The position numbers and the translations under genes were made by a program. Below are positions 54,840 through 64,000 of a stretch of 64,000 nt of DNA, in pieces (within the stretch, counting starts at the first letter, position 1; each line of letters begins with the position of its first letter). The notes beneath the pieces are model-generated. The model worked only from the letters and a program-made list of their open reading frames with translations. It was not told where the DNA came from and did no database searches. This DNA is from Peromyscus leucopus (lineage: Eukaryota > Chordata > Mammalia > Rodentia > Cricetidae). The DNA lies in NCBI RefSeq assembly GCF_004664715.2, contig NC_051074.1, positions 15,663,678 to 15,727,677 of the forward strand, in the 5' to 3' direction.

Positions 54840-57289
54840 TCTAAAGAAGAAGGTTCTAACCTAATACAAGACTATATACAAAGGTATGGTTATCAAATAT
54901 TGTCCAGGAATAATGAGGGATAATGACCTAGATGAGATGGAACTACAACCAATACAAACAATATCAAGCAAGAAACACATACTAAAATCCAGGGAAGTAT
55001 AGAGCATAGGTAAATGGCATGTTACAAAGATCATTCCAACAGGTGTCCTATCCTAAAGAATCGGAATCTAATACTTACTATGTTCTATCTAAGACTATAT
55101 ATATACTAAGTTGTAACTATAACTGCTAGTCTTTAATCCCATCAAAGACCTGAGAAGGAACATAATGGTACCGGAGAAATGGAAGATGGATTCAAGCAAC
55201 TTTAGGGAGTCTTGCAAGAGTAGACCAAGACAGCTGGCAGCCTGGACAGTCACCTAATGTTTCTCAGCATTGTTGGTGCATTCAAATTGGCTACAGGCCT
55301 AGAGTATCTGACAGACTATTTTCAGAAGCAGGAATTCTGAAAGACCATCTTACCCTGTCTTGGCAGAGTACAGTGGTCGCTTTCCTTGTGTCCCGCTTGC
55401 CCAGAAAGGACAGCATTGCATTCGTACTGTCAGCCATTGAGGCAAGTGCAGTTCTTTGCCCAGTAGGCCATTTTGTGCCAAGAAGACAAACTTCTAAATG
55501 GAAATGTCTTAGAAGCCCAACATTCTCTCAGGATCAAATTGGTGTAGCCAGGAGCAATTGTCTCACATCAACAGAATTCTAAGTTATTTAAATGCCATAT
55601 TCTCTAGGTCTATGAAGTGTTTGAAGATTACCTGTCCAACTGACCTATGTATCTGTAAATCTGGATAACCTAACTAACGTAACTATAGAGATGACAGGCA
55701 TAGGTGACTATAAATCTATAAATCTTATCTACCAAAATAACCTAAGGACTAAGGCTTCACTTAAACAAGGTAAACAGTCTATAAGCAAATGTATGGTGAA
55801 GAATGATGACATCAAAATTGTGGCAATACACAAGATATTTATAACAGAGGTAGGAATATATAGTACAATATGCAATATGACAATAATCTTAAATATATAT
55901 CAATATACTGAATATCCTAAACAGAAGTAGAACATACATAAAGTATGACAGATATAAATTTACATTTGTATCAATATAAAAATATTTCGCCGGGCGGTGG
56001 TGGCGCACGCCTTTAATCCCAGCACTCGGGAGGCAGAGGCAGGCGGATCTCTGTGAGTTCGAGGCCAGCCTGGTCTCCAAAGCGAGCTCCAGGAAAGGCA
56101 CAAAGCTACCCAGAGAAACCCTGCCTTGAAAAACCAAAAAAAAAAAAAAAATTTCAAATAAGAGTAGAAATATATGTACATTATAACAAATATAATTCTG
56201 TATTTGTATCAATATACAAATTATTAAACAGGAATATAAAAATAATTTACATTTGTATCAACATATAAGAATCCATAACAGTGCAAATTACAGTGCAAAT
56301 TATCTAAGGTTGCTATTTTACTAAATTTGTTTACTAGTATATATAATAATCTACCATAATATCTTATATCTATCCATTCCATTTCTTCTTTTCTCTGTTT
56401 TTTTGAATGCTGAGTCTAATGTTTTCTTCTACCCCCAACCCTATAACTATCATCCATAACCCTGAAAATTATTAAACCTAAGGGAGAAGGGGCATCATTT
56501 TCTTAGAATTGCTTCCTGCTGTTTAGGGGTGATGTTATCTCTGTTGGATACTGTGAGAAAGCTCAGATAGTTAAATCTCAATTAGACTAACTGTAGGTTC
56601 TGCAACAAGTCTTAGAGTAATGAGTAAGATTGTCTGAAATTCTGGCAAGAAGTGTAGTATGATGATGATTACTATGGCATCATTCTGGATTGGGTAGAGT
56701 TGTTTTTGTTGGGGCCCCATCTTCCTTCTGGAGACTTCCGAGATTGCTATTGGAAAAGCTTATTTGTTATCAAAATGGAAGGTTTAGATTTAAAGAGGAC
56801 ATCACATGTAAGAAAGGACTCTAGGAAATCAAGAGTATGCATGGAGAGAATTAGAATTTAGAAGACAATGGTCCCTTTTTATTGGTTTCCTTCTGTTCCA
56901 TACCAGAGGGCTCTTCTGATATGGGACTGAAGAATCTCTCAAACTTTTCTTTTAGCAATATGCTTGGGTTTAGAGAAGGAGTGAGCCAATTCCATCTCCA
57001 AAGCCAGCTTGGCTTATAATTGAATTGGAACCACAACTTTACTGGATTGATAGAGAGATAGATGTTAGACAGTGAGATTTTACCATGTGTAGATTGGTAG
57101 CAATAGATTCTTTCTTTCTGCTGTAAACATCCGTATATCCAAGGCCTTATGATTTTTGGAAGATGGGTATTTTCATTATCCTGAAAAGACAAAAACAGAA
57201 CCCTACCCAAACCTTTGATTGTTAAATTTTTCTTACAACTTGTAGAGATGTCACATTGGTGGATGATCTTTTACTTCTCTTCATCAAGG
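54840..57289 (-). other. ERV-B 3' non-coding module
   Basis: No env. 54840-55140 matches the family B side of the inverted element; 55140-55640 is shared with ERV-A although the LTRs of A and B are unrelated. A B1 has inserted at 55989-56152. The conserved 68-codon frame is open on the minus strand at about 55290-55500 but lacks a start codon. Confidence 0.8.
55989..56152 (+). mobile_element. B1 SINE inside ERV-B
   Basis: 'cgccgggcggtggtggcgca', 'agcgagctccaggaaaggca' and a poly(A) end. Full length and little changed, so it entered after ERV-B. Confidence 0.95.
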
Positions 57290-60200
57290 GTTTTTTCCTG
57301 TTTGAATCGAATTTTTATTAATTTTGTTGGTATCCATAGCTTTTCTTCTCCTAGAGAAACAAAGGCAAAACCCCTTCCCCAATGTAGAACATATCCAGGT
57401 TTCCATTCTGAGGTCAGCACATCCTTGAAATAAACCGGTTGGTTTAGCTAAAAATTTTTGTCTGTAGTCCAATGTCTCTCCGCAGCTGTTATTCCTTTCT
57501 CATCAGCATTGAGAAAATTCAAGGTTAATAAAGCACTATGCAATCCTTTTCTAGGAGTCATTGTTACCTGTTGCTGTTTATTTAGCGTATTCTTTAAAGT
57601 TCGATTGGATCTCTCTATGACTGCTTGGCCTGTGGGATTGTGTGGTATACTTGTAACATGCTTTATATTGTAATAAGCAAAGCATTGTCTCATTTTATTG
57701 GAGACATATGCTGGGTCTTTGTCTGTTTTAATTTGTACAGGTATTCCCATGATGGCCATAACTTCTAATAGGTGTGTAATCACAGAATCAGCTTTTTCAG
57801 AACTCATAGGAGTTGCCCATTAAAATCCTGAATAGGTGTCAATGGTATGATGTACATACTTTAATCTTCCAAATTCTATAAAATGAAACACACCCATCTG
57901 CCAAATTTCATTTCTTTGTATACCTTTTGGATTACTCCCTGCAGGTAATGGAGTTTGGTTATAGATGGAACAAGTAGTACAATTTTTTTTCACAATATCC
58001 TTAGCCTGTTGCCAAGGGATAGAGAAATCCTTCTTCAAACCTTTGCTATTTACATGGTATTTCTTATGAAATTCTGAGGCTTCTAGCACATTACCTATTA
58101 GTAACTGATCAATCTCATCATTACCTTGTGCTAGAAGTCCTGGCAGACCTGTATGGGATCTGATATGTGTATATATCTATGTATATATATATGATATTCC
58201 CTTTTTCTGATGATTTCCTGCAATTGTATGAATAATGAAGTTAATTCTGTATTATCAGGAATAAATTAAGCAGTTTCAATATGTAAAACACCTCTCTCTG
58301 CATATTGAGAGTAAGTGACTATATTGAGGGGTTCTGTGAAGTCCATCAGTACCATTAAATTGGCATAGAGTTCTGCCTTTTGTACAGAGCTATATGGACT
58401 TTGTACCACTTTACTTAAGTCTCCTGATTTATATCCTGATTTCCCTGATTTATTTGCATCAGTACAGAATGTGAGTACTCCAGAAATTGGCTTTTGTTGT
58501 ACAATGTGAGGAAGGACCCATTCAGTCTTCTTTATGAATTCTATTCTCTTGCTTTTGGGATTGTGGTTGTTAATCTCTCCCAAAAAGTTACTGAAGGCTC
58601 TCTGCCAGTATTCATTATCTTTCCATAGTGATAAAATTTCCTCATTAGTTAAAGGTGCTACAATTTCTGCTGGGTCCATTCCTGTCAACTGGGGAAGTCT
58701 TAATTTACCCTTTTGAATCAAATCAGAGATCTTTTCTATATAAGTCTTTAATTTCTTATTTGGTTTACGTGGTAGGAATATCCATTCCAATATATCTTCC
58801 TTCTGCATCAAAATACCTGTGGGGTAATGTCTGGAGGGGAATATGACAAGAATGCTTTTAAGTTCTGGATCCACATGTTCCACATGTGTCCCTCAAATTA
58901 TCTTTTCTACTAGAGCCAATTCCTTCTCAGCTTCGGCTGATAATTCTCTTGGAATATTTAATTCTTTGTCCCCTTCTAGAGTATTAGCCAAATTTTGTAG
59001 TCCATCCTTGGGTATTCCCATGATATCCAGTAAGTTGGAAATGCTTCCTAATAACTTTTGAAAATCATTAAGAGTCTTCAATCGATCTCTTCTTAGTTGT
59101 ACCTTTTGGGGTCTAATTTTTTGTAGCGCTATCTTATATCCTAAATAATTAATAGAATCTTCTCTTTGTATTTTTTCAGGATCAATTTGCAGTCTCCAGT
59201 GAGGCAAAGCTTTTTTTTACTTCTTCAAACATGCTTTCTAATGTATGTAACTTTGGATCAGCTAATAGGATATCATCCATACAGTGATAAATTATGGATT
59301 GTGGAAACTTTACACGAATTATCTCCAATGGTTTCTGCACAAAGTATTGACACAAAGTAGGGCTGTTTAACATTCCCTGTGGGAGGACCTTCCATTGATA
59401 TCTCTTGACTGGCTGAGAATTGTTATAATTAGGTACTGTGAAGGCAAATTTTTCTCTATCATTTTCTTGTAAGGGTATGGTAAAGAAACAGTCTTTTAAG
59501 TCAATAACTATTATAGGCCATTCTTTGGGTAGCAGAGAGGGCAAGGGCATCCCAGTCTTTAGGGAGCCCATTGACTAAATTACTTTATTAATAGCTCTCA
59601 GATCTGTCAGCATTCTCCAATTACCAGACTTTTTTTTAAAGTTACAAATACAGGAGAATTCCAAGGGCTGGTAGATTCTTCAATGTGTCGAGCATTTAAC
59701 TGCTCTTGAACCAGCTGTTCTAAAGCTTGTAGCTTCTCTTTTGTCAAAGGCCATTGTCTAACCCCGACAGGTTTATTAGTTAGCCATTTTAAAAGTAAGG
59801 CAGTTGGTACTTCTGAGAGTTCAACAATAGTCATACTCTGTTTGTGAATAGCCTGAATGGTTGGTGACTGATTTTTATAGCATGTCATGATATTATTTCT
59901 AGAAACATGCATTGGTCTGTATTCCTTTTCTGAAAGTGTAGGCATTTTAATCTGGGTATTCCACTGTTGTAACAGATCTCGGTCCCAAAGATTTACTGCT
60001 CCATTTGCTACATATGGCTTCAGCCTTCCTCTTTGTCCTTCTGGCCCTATGCATTCAACCCATCTCGAACTCTGTTTTATCTGAGATTGGGTGCCAATCC
60101 CTAGAAGTTGGACATCTACTCTTAAAGAGGCCAATTTGGATGCCATGATTTTGGTGTAATTATAATCACATCTGCACCTGTGTCTACTAGGCCCTCCAGA

Positions 60201-60499
60201 ACCAGTCCATTAATTCAAATTCTAAGCTTTGGTCTTTGTTCATTTATGGAAGTCTGCCAAAATATTTGTTTTATAGTGTTCTTTGTAAACTGCGATCCAT
60301 CTATCAAAGCTGTTTCATCATCCATTGCAGTATTGGTTTTAACATTAGGCATTGGTTTATTCAGTTGTCCTTGAGAAGAATTTCTTCCACAGTGGCTGGG
60401 AATGTTCATACTACGTTTGATTTGGGGGCCTGCAAGAGGCCCCCTGAGCTGTTTCCTGCCAGTAAAGGGTTGCCTTGTATATCTATTTTTGATCTGCAC
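57290..60499 (-). pseudogene. pol: ERV-B pro-pol pseudogene
   Basis: Reads on the minus strand as protease, reverse transcriptase, RNase H and integrase in the ERV-1 order, split over at least seven frame segments. Protease VDTGAD is visible near 60175-60195. Around 59270-59290 the reverse transcriptase motif reads CMDD instead of YMDD. In RNase H the third acidic site reads VTYSQYA, Asp changed to Tyr (about 58315). In integrase the first catalytic Asp is Gly (WQMGVFHF, about 57893) and a Gln codon has become TAA (about 57828). The second Asp (KTDKDPAY) and the Glu region (VIERSNRTLK) remain. The C-terminal part continues to about 57290. The many independent lesions fit the age given by the LTRs. 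Confidence 0.92.
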
Positions 60500-60516
60500 T
60501 CACTGGTCCAATGTCG

Positions 60517-62187
60517 TCAGCCTTTGCCACATCTGCTACATAATCCAGGAGGTGGTTGGGGTCTCCTGTTTAGGCTATTCCTAGAAGGAGTATTACTTCT
60601 AGGAGTACCCCATGTACAGTTTTTACTTATATGACCTGGTGTACCACAATTAAAACATTTGGTACTACAGGACCTCCTTTTACCTCTGGCATTTGTCTCT
60701 CCTATCCAAGCCTCATTACTGTAGTTAAGAGACTGAACACCATTAGTATATTGAATCCATTCTTCCAAAGGAGCTGATCTGATCTTTAATGGTGTAAGTA
60801 TTCTTCTGCATTCTGCATTAGCATTGTTGAATGCCAAGGACTCAGTTAATACTTTTCTTAATTCTTTATCTGACACAGCTCTTGTTATAGCTGTGTTCAG
60901 TCTTTGTAAAAAATCAGTGAAGGGTTCATGTGGTCCCTGAAATATCTTAGTGTATACCTCAGTTGGTTTTCCAGGTTCTGGAATTTTTTCCCAAGCATTT
61001 AGAGCTGCTGTACAGCATAGGGATATTGTATGCTCATCATAAGTGGCTTGTACATTCCTGTCAGTGAAACATCCCTCACCAAGTATTTGATCTTGGAAGA
61101 TCACAAAACCTCTGATTTTACCTTGTTGTTCTAAATTTTTTGCCTCTTCTCTCAACCAGCTTTTTCACTGTAACTGCTGGCTATATTCTAGAACAGCTGA
61201 AATTAACTGATGCCAGTCATCTGGGATGATTCTATGTGAGGTAGACCATGAATTTAACATCTGTTTTATGTATGTGGAGTGTATCCCATGTGTAACTACT
61301 GCTTCCTTTATATTTTTAAAGTCCCTTGTTGAAATTGGTTGTAATGTATATGTCATATATGGCTCCGGGTGTGTGTGTCATCTTCTGGCTTCTCATGGAT
61401 GATAACAGGATAAGCCATTGTATGAGAGCCATTTGGAGATGTTACAACCTGTATGGTTTTGCCCTTCTGCTTATTAGGTCCCTTGTCATGTTTATTGAGA
61501 GTTTCCTCCAGGGCTTGCAAATGAGCACCTAGGGTCTTTTCTAGGGAATAAACTTCGTCTCTTGCAAGGGATTCAGTTTCTCATGGAATCATGGAAGTTT
61601 TCATGTTCTTCTGAAACACACAATTCCATGGACTTTATCTTAACAATTAATGATAATCTTTCTTCCTTATATACTGTCTGATTGGCCACAACTTCACTCT
61701 GGAGAGTTAGTATTCTATCCATTAAATATTCATATTTAATATCAATAAAATCAACTTTGGGTACAAGTCTGTTTTGTAAATCTTGATTAGCAGATTCTCG
61801 AGAAAGAATCTTGTTTTGTAAGCCTTCATTGCTATCTTTGAAAGCCTGTAAATCCTGGTTAGCAGATTCCAGAGAATGAATCTTTTTCTGTAAGCCTGCA
61901 TTTCTATCTTTTAATGCAGATTCCAGAAAGAGAATCTTTTTCTGTAAGCCTTCATTGCTATCTTTTAAAGCCTGTGTCAGTCCCAATAATGACTCATCTT
62001 TGTTCTTGTTATTAAACCAGTGTTTGAACACTGTGGGAATTATTATGATGAATGCCAAAATGGTACAGGCCAGGTATGCTTTAGGAAGGTTGTATATTTC
62101 TAGGAAGATGTCATTCATCATACAGGCAAAAAGGTTTTTAAATTCTTGTGAGGTAATATTGATGGCCATATTACAAGAATTACTCAA
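60517..62187 (-). pseudogene. gag: ERV-B gag pseudogene
   Basis: Three segments on the minus strand. The N-terminal one (61573-62187, likely ATG at 62169) has a hydrophobic span (YLACTILAFIIIIPTVF) and then a long coiled coil made of near-repeats such as LQKKILFLESALKD; repeats of 72 and 54 bases are visible in the DNA at 61793-61974. The capsid part follows (61165-61356), then a stop, then 60517-61155 with the major homology region (FQGPHEPFTDFLQRL) and the first zinc knuckle CFNCGTPGHISKNC. The second knuckle starts CSRCGKG but is cut by TGA at 60517-60519. Capsid text such as YIKQMLNSWST matches ERV-1 (YVKQMLNSWST). A frame break near 61360-61570 separates the N-terminal segment. Confidence 0.9.
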
Positions 62188-62625
62188 AATTTGTTAGTCA
62201 ATGTTAAGATATAAAATTATCAAGTACTTTTACTTAAAATAAGACACTGCTTTGCCTATATTACCTTTCTGCGGTTCTGGGGGTGTAGTAGGACTTTTCA
62301 GACAGAAGGTGGCATTGGTACAGCTCCGAAGCAGGGCCTGCTGGTGACCTTGGCTGACCACAGCTAAAGGCAGGAATCCAGATGGCAGGGAGCTGGAGCC
62401 TGCACTCTGTGAGCAGGGGAATACCTCACTTACAGCGGTTTTTTGCTGGTCTGGGGGCTAAGCTAGGGAACTGAGACCAGACTGCTCCCTTTTTCAGGAA
62501 TGGAACCATGTAGGCACTCCCTGGTTATATGGAACTTTGCAGGTGGGTTTAGGTACCTGCCAGGCAGGGAGGAGGCTGAGGGTGGGAGCCACCCAGGCCC
62601 TTGGAATTTGCTCCAGTGAGTGCCA
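62188..62625 (-). other. ERV-B leader and weak primer binding site
   Basis: Minus strand after the 5' LTR: TC spacer, then TGGCACTCACTGGAG (about 62611-62625). It keeps TGGC at the same spacing as ERV-1, but the match to the lysine primer site is poor, either from decay or use of another tRNA. The rest is non-coding leader. Confidence 0.65.
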
Positions 62626-62627
62626 GA

Positions 62628-62935
62628 TATTGGTAAAATTATTAAGGCCACTCCATGTAGTTAAAAGGAGATTTATTTAATGGTGTAACTTACAAATTAA
62701 GGGATAGGTAGGTCGCAGGGCCTGCGGAAGGTGTATTGCAGTCCAGCAGTATTTTCTGGAGCTCTGCTTGGTCCACCTCTGCCTTTCAGGGTCCAGGAAC
62801 AGAGAGAGCACTGGCCCATTCAGATCTCCGGTCTCCAGGTGCCACCCTTGGCCCCGCCTTGTAGGTGTGACAGTTGCCGAAGTCTCAATGGGGGTTGGAA
62901 CTTCCAGATCAAAGCTAGAATGGCAACCCACTACA
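62628..62935 (-). mobile_element. ERV-B 5' LTR (minus strand)
   Basis: 308 bp, the same boundaries as the 3' LTR. GAGACA follows at 62936-62941. The 'ttaaataaatctcc' stretch near its end on the minus strand is a likely polyadenylation signal. Confidence 0.95.
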
Positions 62936-63250
62936 GAGACATGGCTTTGTTGGAGTTCAGATAGACTTGTTAGAGGAAGTGTGTCACTGTGGAAGAAGGC
63001 TCTGAGGTCTCATGTATGCTGAAGCCATGCCCAGTGTCTCAGACCGCTTTCTGTTGACTGTGTATCAAAGATGTGTCTCCTTCTCCACTCTCAGCAACTT
63101 CCCAGCACTGGGTCTGCCTGCATGCCACCATGTCCCACCATGATATAATGGACAGAATCTCTGAAACTGTAAGCCATACCATGAAAGATTTTCCTTTATT
63201 AGAGTTGTCATGGTCATGGTGTCTCTTCACAGTAAGAGAAATGCTATGAT
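62936..63250 (+). mobile_element. Dispersed rodent repeat, right part
   Basis: Resumes with 'catggctttgttggag', 'agaggaagtgtgtcactgtg', 'ctgaaactgtaagccatacc' and 'tcatggtcatggtgtctctt', the same order as at 30530-30806. Confirms the ERV-B boundaries. Confidence 0.8.
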
Positions 63251-64000
63251 GCACACATTTGTTAATAATAAGATGTTGAGGAATCTTGACCCAGGGTGGA
63301 CATTGAGGGGTATTTATGAAAGTACCCTTCCAGAAAGGGAGCTTCCTGACAGTAGGGAAGATTGTCTGATTCTAATGGTACAGAAAAGGAAATGTGAAAG
63401 GATACCAGACACCTGCAACATAACAGTTAAAAGAAATACAGCTGTGGTGTCCAGGCTGTCTGTGGGCCTTGACAACAGAGAAGTTCTGAGATACCCTGAT
63501 CAAATTGTACTTGCTAAACTACTATTCAAAAGGCAAGGACTTGGGAATTTTATTCCATGGCCTATAGAGCTGCCATCACTGGCTACAGTGTGGAAGTAAG
63601 GAGCTCACAGTGAGGGGACAAACTTAGAACACAAGAAAATATATTGATGAAAGTTACTGTTTCTCTTTCATTTCCTGTTTCATATTTCAGCATTCTATTA
63701 GTATGCTTTATTTTTTTCTTGACCAAAATAATGTCTTCATCAAATTCATACAAGATTTATTTTCCATGACAGAAAATAAATGAATATTGATTTGATCTAA
63801 TACATTGATGCACATGTAAAAATAGAGAGGTAGCTATAATTCCCTATGTAACAATGCATATTTTAATAATTATAGACAAAAGGGCCTAAAAAGATTATCA
63901 TATGGCTTCTTAACTATTTGCAAGTTTATTGTTAGTACAAACATGTTGTGATAGAGTAACAAAACATATTTTATGTCACAAAACATGTCCCACTAGCACT
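63251..64000. other. DNA without recognised feature
   Basis: No repeat or gene identified. The 129-codon frame ending at 63599 starts inside the repeat and shows no domain, so I do not call it. Confidence 0.45.

Noticed and set aside
63210..63599. 129-codon plus-strand frame
   Set aside because: It begins within a dispersed repeat and shows no domain or splice context.

Overview
This window is intergenic mammalian DNA from a rodent, most likely a cricetid (deer mouse, vole or hamster group). The B1 SINEs carry the 'ccaggaaaggcgcaaag' variant typical of cricetids rather than the mouse form, the L1 copies are rodent types, and the endogenous retroviruses (ERVs) resemble the mys/mysTR class II (betaretrovirus-like) elements described from cricetids. 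I see no host protein-coding exon, tRNA, rRNA or CRISPR array. Nearly all long reading frames are retroviral; most small frames are chance or repeat-derived.

Layout. 1-7 kb: old L1 fragments on both strands, then a long rodent repeat split by a solo LTR. 7.05-8.97 kb: a decayed ERV with two unlike LTRs. 9-12 kb: a B1 and an old antisense L1. 12.8-13.2 kb: an antisense solo LTR of the same family as the next element. 14.3-22.8 kb: an almost complete, very young plus-strand ERV (ERV-1) whose LTRs differ by one inserted base, with a perfect 6-bp target duplication, gag, pro-pol and integrase, and no env. 24.5-26.9 kb: a solo LTR followed by a remarkable inverted ERV with a different LTR at each end. 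30-31.4 kb: an L1 3' UTR interrupted by another repeat. 34.1-37.5 kb: a solo LTR and a short non-autonomous ERV (ERV-A) with LTRs about 1.4% different. 38-42 kb: B1s, a solo LTR and two L1 3' ends in opposite orientation. 54.5-62.9 kb: an old minus-strand ERV (ERV-B), LTRs about 9% different, with gag and pol broken by many lesions, inserted into an older repeat. The remainder (26.9-30, 31.4-34.1, 43.3-54 kb) is AT-rich DNA with microsatellites and few recognisable repeats.

How the parts relate. ERV-1, ERV-A, ERV-B, the inverted element and the 7-kb relic share a plan: LTRs that can end in TA as well as CA, a TGGC primer site 2 bases after the LTR, no env, and a long non-coding module between integrase and the polypurine tract. 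ERV-A has kept only the leader, the tail of integrase and this module, as expected of a passenger packaged in trans by relatives such as ERV-1. The 3' module is shared between elements whose LTRs are unrelated, so these families have exchanged parts. All LTR boundaries, target duplications and difference counts were read by eye from the sequence; family names are inferences.
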